Below are positions 30,055 through 40,400 of a stretch of 64,000 bases of DNA, piece after piece; position 1 is the stretch's first letter; each line of letters starts with the position of its first letter. The translations under genes were made by a program, and so were the position numbers. The notes beneath the pieces were generated by a model, which was not told the DNA's origin, made no database searches, and saw nothing but the letters and a program-made list of their open reading frames with translations. The DNA lies in contig NZ_BCTW01000018.1 in the NCBI RefSeq assembly GCF_001590965.1, forward strand, positions 1 to 64,000, read 5' to 3'. Source of the DNA: Novosphingobium lentum NBRC 107847. GTDB taxonomy: Bacteria > Pseudomonadota > Alphaproteobacteria > Sphingomonadales > Sphingomonadaceae.

Positions 30055-31548
30055 CTATTCGGCGGTGGTGCTGAGGCCCAGGCCGGGTATGCCGATCGAC
30101 CGGCGTCCGCCAAAATCGGTGCGGGCGACGACAACGCCTTGCTTTTCCATGTATTCCACCATGCGCCGGACCCGGCCGGGCGAACTGGTGGCATACGCGC
30201 GGCCCAGCGCATCGTCATCGGGGCAGGGTTCGCCGTCCATCGCCGCGCGGGCCAGCAACAGGAACGGCGCGAGCATTTCCTCGGGCAGCCGATCCGCCAG
30301 CGCCAGCGACTCCGCCCAGCGGGAATCGGCCGGATCGAGCATTCCCGCCTGCGCCATCGCGAACCGGCGGCGGAACGCGGCCAGATCGAGCGGCGGGCGC
30401 GTCAGTCGGTGCATCCGGCAGCGTACGGTGAAATCCTGGTACAGCAGCGCGGCCGGCTGGAACGCGCTGTCGGGGTCGGCCAGCATCGCTTCGAGGACGT
30501 CGACGACGACACCCTCGGTCGCCTGCGGATCGACTTGCGCGGCGTCCTCACGCGGGTGCGCGGAATCGACGCCATCGGCTGCGGCAAGCTGGCGAATCAG
30601 GTCGTCCGCCGCGACGGGGGCGGGGCGGGGCTCGCTGCGCGGCGGCGGAGCATCGGGCTCCATCTCCGCGAACAGCATCGTGCGCATGTTGTCGGGTTCC
30701 GACACCGGCATCGGCAGCAGGCTGTGCGTGCCCATCCGGGTCGAGGTGCGCACCGCCCCGATCTTCACCGCCACCGGACGCCGGCAGATCGCCGGGCCGA
30801 GCGCGAGGAACCGCCCGCGCTCGAGATCGCGGATCTGTTCGGCCTGGCGGCGCTCCATCCCCAGCAGGTCGGCCGCGCGCGCCATGTCGATATCGAGGAA
30901 CGTGCGCCCCATCAGGAAGTTGCTGGCCTCGGCCGCCACGTTCTTGGCCAGCTTGGCCAGCCGCTGCGTGGCGATCACCCCGGCCAGCCCGCGCTTGCGC
31001 CCCCGGCACATCAGGTTGGTCATCGCCGCCAGACTGGTGCGGCGCACCGCGTCGGACACGTCGCCAGCGGCGGCAGGCGCGAACATCTGCGCTTCGTCGA
31101 CCACCACCAGCGCGGGATACCAGTGATCGCGCGGCGCATCGAACAACGCGGACAGGAACGCGGCGGCGCAGCTCATCTGCGCTTCGAGTTCGAGCGATTC
31201 CAGCGTCAGCACGATTGACGCGCGGTGTTCGCGCACCCGCGCACCCATCCGGGCAATCTCGCGCTCGTTATAATCGCCCGCGTCGATCACCAGATGGCCG
31301 AATGCATCGGCCAACGTGACGAAATCGCCTTCGGGATCGATCACCACCTGCTGCACCAGACTGGCGCTTTCCTCGAGCAGGCGGCGCAACAGGTGCGACT
31401 TGCCCGAGCCCGAGTTGCCCTGCACGAGCAGGCGCGTGGCGAGCAGTTCCTCGATATCGATGCGCACGGGCAAGCCCGCGCCATCCATCCCGATTTCGAT
31501 TCCCGCCGTCACCGGTCCGCCCTTGCCGGGAGCGGGCCGGCATTTCAA
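30055..31548 (-). CDS. HerA/FtsK-like ATPase (DUF87-type)
   Basis: A 497-residue P-loop ATPase of the HerA type. Walker A is GNSGSGKSH and Walker B ALVVVDEAQMF, with an arginine-rich sensor region CRGRKRGLAGVIATQR. In other bacteria HerA hexamers translocate DNA or serve as motors in defence and repair systems, often with NurA. Here no nuclease partner is adjacent; the gene instead follows an efflux outer-membrane factor by 31 bases on the same strand. The C-terminal third (about 340-497) is helical and unassigned. A GTG at 31512 is an alternative start. Its cellular job is unknown. Confidence 0.82.
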   Translation of the reverse strand: MKCRPAPGKGGPVTAGIEIGMDGAGLPVRIDIEELLATRLLVQGNSGSGKSHLLRRLLEESASLVQQVVIDPEGDFVTLADAFGHLVIDAGDYNEREIARMGARVREHRASIVLTLESLELEAQMSCAAAFLSALFDAPRDHWYPALVVVDEAQMFAPAAAGDVSDAVRRTSLAAMTNLMCRGRKRGLAGVIATQRLAKLAKNVAAEASNFLMGRTFLDIDMARAADLLGMERRQAEQIRDLERGRFLALGPAICRRPVAVKIGAVRTSTRMGTHSLLPMPVSEPDNMRTMLFAEMEPDAPPPRSEPRPAPVAADDLIRQLAAADGVDSAHPREDAAQVDPQATEGVVVDVLEAMLADPDSAFQPAALLYQDFTVRCRMHRLTRPPLDLAAFRRRFAMAQAGMLDPADSRWAESLALADRLPEEMLAPFLLLARAAMDGEPCPDDDALGRAYATSSPGRVRRMVEYMEKQGVVVARTDFGGRRSIGIPGLGLSTTAE

Positions 31549-31579
31549 CCGCGCGGCGGTGAGCCGACCCCGCGCCGGA

Positions 31580-33007
31580 TCAATCGCCTGTGGATGATCG
31601 GGAGGCCGATGCGAGGTCGGGCGCCAGCGTCCAGCCGCCGCCCATCGCCTGATAGAGCGTGACGTACGAGGTCAGCCGGTCGGCGCGCGCCTGCACGGCG
31701 GCCAGATCGGCGGTCAGCAGGGTGCGCTGCGCGTCGAGCTGTTCGAGATAGGGCGAATAGCCCGCGCGATAGCGGTTGGTGGCGTTGCGCAGCGCCGCCG
31801 CTGCGGCATCGCGCTGCCCGACGATGGCGGCTTCCTGCTCGCGCAGCCGGGCCACGCCGGCCAGACTGTCATCCACCTCGCGGAACGCGGTGAGCGCCGC
31901 CTTGCGATAGGCGAACGCGGCCTGGTTGCGCCGCGCCGCCGCCGCATCGGCCTGCGCGCGCATGCGTCCGCTGTCGAGCAACGGCGCCAGAATGCTGCCG
32001 CCCAGCGAGAACACCCCGATCGGGTTGGCCAGCGCGGTCGACAGCACCAGTCCGACCGAGCCGGTCAGCGAGACGGTGGGCAGGAACGCCGCGCGCGCCG
32101 AATCGAGGCTGTGGTCGGCGGCCACCACCGACTGCTCGGCCTGGAACAGGTCGGGGCGGCGGCGCAGCAGGTCGGCGGGCAGGCCATCGGGCACCGCCGG
32201 GATCGCCAGCCGCTGCAGCGCCAGCCCGCGCGCCGGGGCGCCGGGAACCTCGCCCGCCAGCAGCCGCAGTCCGTTTTCCTGCCGGGTGATCAGCAGTTTG
32301 ACTTGCGGGACCAGCTGCTCGGTCGACTTGTACTCGGCTTCGGCCTGATGCAGCTCGAGGTTTGAGGTGTAGCCGGTCTCGGCCCGGCGCCGGGCGATGC
32401 GCAGCGCATCGGCGCGCGAGGCGAGCGTGGCTTGCGCGATGCCCAGCCGCGTGTCGAGCGCGCGCAAGTTGATGTAGCCGCTGGCCACGCTGCTCGCGAT
32501 CGCCAGCCGCACTGTATCGCGCGCGCCCTCGGTCGCCAGCAGCGCAGCGCGGGCGGCGGCATCGGCCTGCCGCAACCGGCCGAACAGGTCGAGGTCGTAG
32601 CTCGCGCCGATCGTCGGCTGCGCGCCGAGGCTGGTCGAGGGCGTGCCGAACGCGGTGACCGAGCGGGCTTCGGCCGCGCCGAGACTGCCCGAGATGTTGG
32701 GCAGTTCCTGCGCATGGGCAAGATGCTCCTGCGCGCGCGCTTCCTCCACCCGTTCGGCGGCGATGGCGATGTCCGGATTGGCGGCGAGCGCGCGGTCGAT
32801 CAGGTCGGACAGCGCCGGATCGCCGAACGCCTGCCACCAGTCGGCGCGGACCGGGCCGCTGCCGGTGCGCGCCGGGGCCGAACGCCACTCCGCCGGGGGA
32901 GCGACCGACGCGGCGGTCGGAGTTGCGGGGCGGGGACCTGCACATCCTGCCGTGCCCGCCAGCAGGATCGCTGCGAGCGCCGGCCATCCGGACGCGGTAC
33001 GGGTCAC
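31580..33007 (-). CDS. Outer-membrane efflux lipoprotein, NodT family
   Basis: A 475-residue TolC-like factor of the NodT family. The leader LAAILLAGTAGCAGPRP gives a lipobox ending in Cys, so it should be lipidated. Two OEP domains with alpha-helical hairpins follow (LIDRALAANPDIAIAAERVE and the RRRPDLFQAEQ region). It provides the outer-membrane exit duct for the HlyD/MFS pair encoded upstream; its start overlaps the HlyD gene stop by four bases. Confidence 0.92.
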   Translation of the reverse strand: MTRTASGWPALAAILLAGTAGCAGPRPATPTAASVAPPAEWRSAPARTGSGPVRADWWQAFGDPALSDLIDRALAANPDIAIAAERVEEARAQEHLAHAQELPNISGSLGAAEARSVTAFGTPSTSLGAQPTIGASYDLDLFGRLRQADAAARAALLATEGARDTVRLAIASSVASGYINLRALDTRLGIAQATLASRADALRIARRRAETGYTSNLELHQAEAEYKSTEQLVPQVKLLITRQENGLRLLAGEVPGAPARGLALQRLAIPAVPDGLPADLLRRRPDLFQAEQSVVAADHSLDSARAAFLPTVSLTGSVGLVLSTALANPIGVFSLGGSILAPLLDSGRMRAQADAAAARRNQAAFAYRKAALTAFREVDDSLAGVARLREQEAAIVGQRDAAAAALRNATNRYRAGYSPYLEQLDAQRTLLTADLAAVQARADRLTSYVTLYQAMGGGWTLAPDLASASRSSTGD

Positions 33008-34239
33008 CGGCGGGTTCCGCGCACCGAGGTATCGACCGTCGCCTCCACCGACATGCCGGGGCGCAGGCGCTTGGCCAGATCCTGCCCCGGATCGATGCGG
33101 ATGCGCACGGCGATGCGCTGCGGCACTTTGGTGAAGTTGCCCGTGGCATTATCGGCCTTGAGCACGGAGAATTCCGATCCTGCCGCCGGGGAAATCTGCT
33201 CGACATGCCCGGTGATGGTCGCGCCGCCCAACCCGTCGACGCGAAAGCTGGCGGGCTGGCCGACTTCGATGTGCGCGGTCTGCGCCTCCTTGAAGTTGGC
33301 GATCACCCAGGTTTCGGGCGGGACGAGGAACATCAGCTGCGATCCGGCGGTGACGTATTGCCCCACGCGCACGCCCACTTCGCTCAGCCGCCCCGGCTCG
33401 GGCGCGCGGATCACGGTGTTGGCCAGATCGATCTGGGCGAGCTGACGCGCTGCCGATGCCCCGGAAACGCCCGCGCGCTGTCCGCCGCGCCCCACTTCCA
33501 CGGTGCGTACGTCTTCCTGCGCGATCGACCGCGCGGCCTGCGCCTGCAACACACCGGCCTGCGCCTGACGCAAGGCGGCGAGCGTCTGGTCGCGCTCGCG
33601 CTTGCTGACCGAACCGTCGGTGACCAGATCGTCGACCCGCGCCATGTCGGCCTGCGCGCGCTGCAGCTGCGCCTGCGCATTGGCGACGGCGGCGGCCTGC
33701 GCCTGCACCGTCGCGGCGCGCGCCCGCGCGGCCTGCGCCGCATTGTCGAGCGTGGCCTGCGACACATCGACTTGCGCCTGCGCCTGATCGACGCGCTGGC
33801 GATAGATGCGGTCGTCGATCGTGACGAGCGCCTGCCCCGGCGTCACGACGTCGAAATCGTGCACCATCACCTGGGTGACGTAGCCGCTGACTTGCGGGCT
33901 GATCACCGTGGTGCGGCCCCGCACATAGGCGTTGTCGGTCGCCTGCTGCGCGGTGGCGAACGGCGGCAGGCGCCACGCGGCGAGCACCGCAAACACGCCC
34001 AACAGCGCGATCACCGCGAATATCACGACCGTGGTGCGTGACGCGCGCGGCGGGGTCCAGCCCGAGTCGACCGGCGGCGCCACGACTTCCTGCGCGCGCT
34101 CCTCGGTCACCGGAATGCGCGCGACCGGTTCGGCAGCAGGCATCACGGGCGGCTCTGTGGCCATGGATTGCGCTCCTTCACGCGGATCGGGGGACTCAGT
34201 GACGGGAATTCGCAGGTCGGTGGGCACAGTTTCGGTCAT
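33004..34239 (-). CDS. HlyD/EmrA-family periplasmic adaptor
   Basis: A 411-residue membrane fusion protein. A single transmembrane helix (about 70-90, TTVVIFAVIALLGVFAVL) follows a cytosolic Pro-rich tail. The biotinyl-lipoyl half motifs flank a long coiled-coil hairpin (QAQAQVDVSQATLDN to QARAATVQ and onward). TDNAYVRG is the EmrA/HlyD signature. It links the inner-membrane MFS pump to the NodT factor. Its first codon overlaps the MFS stop (ATGA). An in-frame ATG at 34164 with AAGGAG upstream may be an additional or alternative start, removing 25 residues. Confidence 0.92.
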   Translation of the reverse strand: MTETVPTDLRIPVTESPDPREGAQSMATEPPVMPAAEPVARIPVTEERAQEVVAPPVDSGWTPPRASRTTVVIFAVIALLGVFAVLAAWRLPPFATAQQATDNAYVRGRTTVISPQVSGYVTQVMVHDFDVVTPGQALVTIDDRIYRQRVDQAQAQVDVSQATLDNAAQAARARAATVQAQAAAVANAQAQLQRAQADMARVDDLVTDGSVSKRERDQTLAALRQAQAGVLQAQAARSIAQEDVRTVEVGRGGQRAGVSGASAARQLAQIDLANTVIRAPEPGRLSEVGVRVGQYVTAGSQLMFLVPPETWVIANFKEAQTAHIEVGQPASFRVDGLGGATITGHVEQISPAAGSEFSVLKADNATGNFTKVPQRIAVRIRIDPGQDLAKRLRPGMSVEATVDTSVRGTRR

Positions 34240-35825
34240 GTGGGCACTTCGATCAAGGCGGCGCGGCGTGCGCGCCAGTTGCGGCGGGCGAGCAGGAACG
34301 CAAGGTAGGCGGTGGTCAGCGCGGAAAGGATCGCGATCAGGCGGAACACATCGTTATAGGCCAGCACGTTGGCCTCACGCGTGGCCACTTGCGACAGCAG
34401 CGCGCCGCCTTCGGCCTGGCGCAGCGCGGGATCGCCGATCACGCGGCCGACGGCTTGCCCGCCCGCGCCGATCCGCGCCGCGACCATCGGGTCGGTGATG
34501 TCGATCGTCTGGACGATGGCGCTGGAATGCGCCTTTTCCTGGATCGTCTGGTACGTGCCGAGCAACGCCGCGCCGCCCAGGCCGCCCAGCGAATTGACGA
34601 TCCCGAACAGCGCGATGAACGTGATGATGTGCCCGCTGCCCTCCTTCAGCGCGCGGGTCATCCCGAACAACAGCGCCGGGCCGAGGAAGAACGTGGCCGA
34701 AAACGCGATCAGCGCCTGCGAGACATACAGTTCGGGCGCGCGGGTCAGGCTGGTCGAATGCGAATCGGTGTAGGCGGCAATCGCGACGATCCCGATCGCC
34801 AGCATGATCGGGTGGGTCAGCTTCTCGACATTGAGCGTGATCGCGCTGGCGGCCACCCCGGCGATCGAGGCGATCAGGATGATCACGAACAGGGTGTGGA
34901 ACTGGTCGTTGGTCTGGCCCAGCGTGGTCAGCAGACCGACGGCGGCGTACGTCTGTTCGGACAGCACGATCCGCGCCATGATCGTGACCACGGCGAACCG
35001 CACGATGTCGGCGCTGCCCAGCCAGCGCGTGTTGATCAGCGGCCTGGCCCGGTGATGCTCGATCGCCAGCGCGCCGATGAACATCGGGATCGCCGCGACC
35101 AGCGACCAGCCGATCCACGGCGCCTGCGTCCACCACACGATCCGGCCCTGTCCCAGCACTGCCGCGACCAGCGCGACCGACCCGGCGAACAGCCCGAACG
35201 TGACGAAATCCAGCTTCTCGAACGCGGGCTGGCGCTCTGACGGCGGCAGGCGGACCAGTGCGACGGCGGCAAAGCTGATGATCGCCAGCCCCAGCTCGAA
35301 CAGATACAGCGCGCGCCATTGCGACATCGCCAGCAGATCGGGCGAAAAAAGCCGCGCCATGGGGATGGCGCACTGCGGAATGCCGATGCCCACCACCAGA
35401 CCCTTCAGCCGCCATTTGGCCGGAAACGCCTGCATGAAATAGTACAGGCACAGCGTCGACAGCGACGCTCCGGCGATGCCGCTGACCGCGCGGACCATCA
35501 CTGCCGATCCAAAATCGTTGACGAACAGGTGGGCGAACGTCGCCAGCACATACAGCCCCAGGAAGATGAGCGCGAACGGGCGCAACCCGTATTGCTGGCG
35601 GAACTTGATCAGCAGCATGTTGGCCGACGTGTTGGTCATCACATAGACCGTGGGCAGCCACGCGATCTGGTAGGGATCGAGCCCCAGCGAGCCCTGGAGC
35701 TGCGCGGTGTTGACCGAGATCATCGCGTTGCCCAACCCGCCGGTCAGCCCCACCAGCGTGGCCACCGCGATATACACGGCGCGACGGCGGGCCGGATGCG
35801 CGGGTGAGGCGGGGGATCCGGGCAT
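34236..35825 (-). CDS. MFS multidrug exporter, DHA2 (EmrB-like)
   Basis: A 529-residue inner-membrane transporter with about 13-14 predicted helices, in line with the 14-TM DHA2 family that works with EmrA-type adaptors. The N-terminal helix (AVYIAVATLVGLTGGLGNAM) and the LPTVYVMTNTSANMLL segment occupy the usual positions. I used the ATG at 35825; the frame stays open upstream to 35942 with further ATGs, and the ribosome site is weak, so the start is uncertain. It heads an operon MFS-adaptor-NodT, with a HerA-like gene trailing. Substrates unknown. Confidence 0.88.
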   Translation of the reverse strand: MPGSPASPAHPARRRAVYIAVATLVGLTGGLGNAMISVNTAQLQGSLGLDPYQIAWLPTVYVMTNTSANMLLIKFRQQYGLRPFALIFLGLYVLATFAHLFVNDFGSAVMVRAVSGIAGASLSTLCLYYFMQAFPAKWRLKGLVVGIGIPQCAIPMARLFSPDLLAMSQWRALYLFELGLAIISFAAVALVRLPPSERQPAFEKLDFVTFGLFAGSVALVAAVLGQGRIVWWTQAPWIGWSLVAAIPMFIGALAIEHHRARPLINTRWLGSADIVRFAVVTIMARIVLSEQTYAAVGLLTTLGQTNDQFHTLFVIILIASIAGVAASAITLNVEKLTHPIMLAIGIVAIAAYTDSHSTSLTRAPELYVSQALIAFSATFFLGPALLFGMTRALKEGSGHIITFIALFGIVNSLGGLGGAALLGTYQTIQEKAHSSAIVQTIDITDPMVAARIGAGGQAVGRVIGDPALRQAEGGALLSQVATREANVLAYNDVFRLIAILSALTTAYLAFLLARRNWRARRAALIEVPT

Positions 35826-35944
35826 GACCGCGCGCTCGTGCGGCGCGAAGGTCCATTGTTCCTCGGACAGGAAGTGTCGCAGTGTCGCACCCGGCATAAG
35901 CGCACAATGCTTCGCGAGCGCAAAAGATGCCAGTTCCCGCAAAA

Positions 35945-35987
35945 AAATTCGGTCGGTCCTGCGCTGGGACCGTTCCAGCCGAAATTT
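35945..35987. promoter_or_regulatory. Nested inverted repeat in the divergent efflux promoter region
   Basis: AAATTCGG (35945) pairs with CCGAAATTT (ends 35987), allowing one bulged base. Inside it GGTCC (35955) pairs with GGGACC (35966-35971). The sequence lies in the AT-rich space upstream of the MFS operon and of the divergent RND operon. It could be an operator for a local repressor or a transcript hairpin; no regulator gene is adjacent. Confidence 0.45.
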
Positions 35988-36211
35988 TCATTAAAATGTA
36001 AGGATTAGAATATCTTGGTGCTGCACCGCAGCAATCGGTGACTGCGATGCGACAGCATCAGGGTGCCAAAACCGGCCAGATCGGCTCGTAATAAATTGTA
36101 TCTTCAGAAACCGACGCCGCCAACGCGTGTTAGGGGCATGACGCCGGACCAGCGAATCCGGCATTCGTTTTCTCGGCCCCTGGCCAAACCGTACGAGCGG
36201 GATCTGCGACC

Positions 36212-37450
36212 TTGAACATCTCGACCTCGACCGCCGGCCGGTTTGCACACGTCATGCCGCTGGCAGCCCTGCTGGTACTGGCCGCCTGCTCATCGAGCCA
36301 GGGCGCGGACAAGAAGGGCGGGGCCAAAGGGCCGGCGCAAGTGGGCTTTGTGGTGATGCAGCCCACCAGCGTGGGCCTGGATGCCGAGCTTTCGGCGCGC
36401 GTGACCGCCTACCAGATGGCCGAGGTCCGCCCGCAAGTGTCGGGCATCATCCGCCGCCGCTATTTCACCGAAGGGTCGTTGGTGCGCAAGGGCCAGACGC
36501 TCTACCAGATCGATCCCAGCCTGTATCAGGCGCAAGTCTCGCAAGCGTCCGCCAACGTGCAAAGCGCGCAGGCGACCTATGACGGCGCCCGGATCAAGGC
36601 CGACCGCTATCGCCCGCTCGCGCAGATCGAGGCGATTTCCAAACAGGACTATACCGATGCCGCCGCCACCGCGCGCCAGGCCAGCGCGGCGATCGCGCAG
36701 AACGCCGCGCAACTGCGCACCGCGCGGATCAACCTCAACTTCACGCGCGTGCCGTCGCCGATCACCGGCCGCATCGGTCGCTCGCTGATGACCGAGGGCG
36801 CGCTGGTGACGTCGAGCCAGGTCGATCCGCTCGCGGTGATCGAGCGGCTCGATCCGATCTATGTCGACATCCAGCAGTCGAGCGCCGACCTGCTCGCGCT
36901 GCGCCGGGCGCTGGCGACCGACGGGCAGGTGCCCGCCACCGCGCGGGTGCGGTTGAAGCTGGAGGATGGCAGCGACTACCCGCTTGAAGGGCTGGTCCAG
37001 TTTTCCGAGGTCATGGTCAACCAGAGCACCGGTACGGTCACGCTGCGCGCCAGCTTCGCCAACCCGCAAGGGCTGCTGCTGCCGGGCATGTTCGTGCACG
37101 CGATCGTCGCGCAGTCGGTCGATACCAAAGCCTACCTGCTGCCGCAGGCCGCGCTCGTGCGCGATGCCAAGGGCGGCGGCACGGTGTGGATCGTGGGGCC
37201 GGGCAACAAGGCGGTGCAGCGCAGCGTCGTCGCCGATCGCGCACAAGGTGCCAACTGGGTGGTCACCAGCGGGTTGCAGCCCGGCGACAAAGTGATCGTG
37301 CAGGGCATCGCCAATCTCAAGGCCAACGCTCCGGTGCGCCCGGTTGCGGCCAGCGCGCCCGAGCGGATCGATCCGTCGCGCGGCGGGGGAGGCTCAGGGG
37401 CTGGCGGCAGCGGTGGCGCGGCCGGCGGCCGACGGTCGCAGGGCGGATAG
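36212..37450 (+). CDS. RND periplasmic adaptor, AcrA/MexA family lipoprotein
   Basis: A 412-residue membrane fusion protein. The leader ends in the lipobox LVLAAC, so it should be anchored to the inner membrane by lipid. The adaptor blocks are present: VRPQVSGIIRRRYFTEGSLV, the coiled-coil hairpin, and RIGRSLMTEGALVT. The C-terminus is a Gly/Ser-rich tail. The frame used starts with TTG at 36212, which keeps an Arg before the hydrophobic stretch; the first ATG is at 36254 and would give a very short leader. It is six bases upstream of the pump gene. Confidence 0.92.
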   Translation: MNISTSTAGRFAHVMPLAALLVLAACSSSQGADKKGGAKGPAQVGFVVMQPTSVGLDAELSARVTAYQMAEVRPQVSGIIRRRYFTEGSLVRKGQTLYQIDPSLYQAQVSQASANVQSAQATYDGARIKADRYRPLAQIEAISKQDYTDAAATARQASAAIAQNAAQLRTARINLNFTRVPSPITGRIGRSLMTEGALVTSSQVDPLAVIERLDPIYVDIQQSSADLLALRRALATDGQVPATARVRLKLEDGSDYPLEGLVQFSEVMVNQSTGTVTLRASFANPQGLLLPGMFVHAIVAQSVDTKAYLLPQAALVRDAKGGGTVWIVGPGNKAVQRSVVADRAQGANWVVTSGLQPGDKVIVQGIANLKANAPVRPVAASAPERIDPSRGGGGSGAGGSGGAAGGRRSQGG

Positions 37451-37456
37451 GCCCGC

Positions 37457-40400
37457 ATGTCCCGCATCTTCATCGATCGCCCGATCTTTGCCTGGGTGAT
37501 CGCGATCATCGTCATGCTGGCCGGGCTGGGGGCGATCCTGACGCTGCCGATCGCGCAGTATCCCGATGTCGCGCCGCCGCAGGTCAACGTGCGCACCAGC
37601 TATCCCGGCGCCTCTGCCTCGACCGTGCAGAACAGCGTGACCCAGATCATCGAGCAGCAACTGACCGGCATCGACGGGCTGCTGTATTTCAGCTCCACGT
37701 CCAGTTCGAAAGGTTCGGTCAGCATCGCCGCGACGTTCGACAAGGGCACCAACCCCGACATCGCGCAAGTCCAGGTGCAGAACAAGGTGCAGCAGGCGCT
37801 GTCGCGGCTGCCGCAACAGGTGCAGCAGCAGGGGCTCACCGTCACCAAGTCGAACCCCGACTTCCTGCTGCTGGTGGGCGTTTACGACAAGACCGACCGC
37901 ATGACCAACATGGACGTGTCGGACTACCTCGCCTCCAACCTGCAGGACCAGCTCTCGCGCGTGCCGGGCGTGGGCGATACCAACGTGTTCGGCGCGCCTT
38001 ATGCCATGCGCATCTGGCTCAACCCCGATCGGCTGGCTAGCTATTCGCTGATGCCGTCCGACGTGGTCACCGCGATCACCGCGCAGAACACCGAAGTCGC
38101 CGCGGGCGAGATCGGCGGCCAGCCGATGCCCAGGGAGCAGATGCTCAACGCCACGGTCAGCGCGCAGTCGCGGCTGCAGACGCCGGACCAGTTCGCCAGG
38201 ATCATCCTCAAGACCGATCCCAGCGGCGCCAGCGTGATGTTGCGCGACGTGGCGCGGATCGAGCTGGGCGCGGACAACTACAGCGCCGCCAGCCGGGTCA
38301 ACAGCCACCCGGGCGCGGGCCTGTCGATCAGCCTGGCGCCGGGCGCCGACGCGCTCAAGACCGCCGAACTGGTCAAGGCCGCAGTCGAGCAGGCCTCGCA
38401 CAATTTCCCCGATGGCCTGGCCTATGCCTATGCCAACGATACCACCGCGTTCATCAAGCTGTCGGTCGACGAAGTGATCAAGACGCTGGTCGAGGCGATC
38501 GTGCTGGTGGTGATCGTGATGTTCGTGTTCCTGCAAAGCTGGCGGGCCACGCTGGTGCCGACCATCGCGGTGCCGGTGGTGCTGCTGGGCACGTTCGCGA
38601 TTCTCCATCTGTTCGGGTTCACCATCAACACGCTGACCCTGTTCGGGCTGGTGCTGTCGATCGGCCTGCTGGTCGACGATGCGATCGTGGTGGTCGAGAA
38701 CGTCGAGCGATTGCTCGAGGAAAACCCCGAGATGACCCCGCGCGAGGCGACCATCGCGTCGATGGAGCAGATTCAGGTCGCGCTGGTGGCGATCGCGCTG
38801 GTGCTGTCGGCGGTGTTCCTGCCGATGGCGTTCTTCGGCGGATCGACCGGGGTGATCTATCGCCAGTTCTCGATCACCATCGTCTCGGCGATGGTGCTGT
38901 CGGTGCTGGTCGCGCTGATCCTCAGCCCCGCGCTGTGCGCCACGCTGCTGCGGCGCAAGGCCGATGAGCCGGAGCTGGAACAGTCGTGGCTGGGGCGCAA
39001 GTTTCCCAAGGCCGCCGAACGCGTCGGCCATGCGCGCGACCGGTTCAACACCGGTTTCCAGAACGGCATCGAACGCTATGCCGGCGCGGTGTCACGCGTC
39101 GTCGATCGCAAGTGGCTGTTCCTGCTGATCTACGGCGGGGTCGTGGCGCTGCTGGTGGTGCTGTTCGTGCGCCTGCCGACCGGCTTCCTGCCGACCGAGG
39201 ACCAGGGCGCGGCCAGCATCCAGTTCCGCCTGCCCGCCGGCGCCACGCTGGGCCGCACGCAGCAAGTGCAGACCGCGATCGAGAAGTACTTCCTCACCAG
39301 CGAAGCCAAGAACGCAGCCGTCATCTTCACGGTCGCGGGCGGCGGTGGCGGCGGCGCGAGCGGCCAGAACACCGGGCAGGGCTTCCTCAACTTCGCCGAC
39401 TGGGCCGACCGCAAGGGGTCCGAAAACACCGCCGACGCCATCGTCGCGCGGGCTTCGGCCGCGTTCCGCAACTTCCGCGATGCACAGGTCTTTGCGCTGA
39501 TCCCCGGCGCGATCCGCGGGCTGGGCCAGTCGAACGGCTTTACCGTGGAGCTGCAGAACGCCAGCAGCATGCCGCCCGAACAGTTCGCCGCCGCGCGCGA
39601 CAAGCTGCTTGCGCTGGCCAACGCCGATCCGGCGATGACCGCGGTGCGCCTGTCCGATTTGCCCGACGTGGCCACGCTGGCGGTCGATATCGACCAGCAG
39701 AAGCTGTCCGCGCTGGGGCTGGCGCAGGCCGACGTCAACAGCACGCTGGCGACCGCCTGGGGCGGACGCTACGTCAACGACTTCATCGACCGGGGCCGGG
39801 TCAAGCGCGTGTACGTGCAGGGCGATGCGCCGTGGCGCGCCTCGCCAGAGGACATCGGCGCCTGGTTCGTGCGATCGAACACCGGCCAGATGGCGCCGTT
39901 CTCCTCGTTCGCGCAAACCCACTGGGCCACCGCGCCGACCACGCTGTCGCGGTTCATGGGCATCCCGTCGTACGAGCTGCAGGGCTCGGCGGCGCCGGGT
40001 TACAGCTCGGGCGATGCGATGAACCGGATCGAGAAGCTGGCGAGTGAAATCCCCGGCACGACGATCGCATGGTCGGGGCTGTCGTACCAGGAACGACTGT
40101 CGTCGGGGCAGGCGCCGTTGCTGTACGCGATCTCGCTGATGGTCGTCTTCCTGTGCCTGGCCGCGCTGTATGAGAGCTGGACGATCCCGGTGGCGGTGCT
40201 GCTGATCATCCCGCTGGGGCTGGTCGGCGCGGTGTTCGCGGTGACGTTGCGCGGATTGCAGAACGATGTGTACCTGCAGATCGGCCTGCTCACCACGATG
40301 GGGCTGGCCGCCAAGAACGCGATCCTGATGATCGAGTTTGCCGAACGTGCCGAAAAAGAGGGCAAGCGCGTGATCGAGGCCGCGCTGGAGGCCGCGCGCA

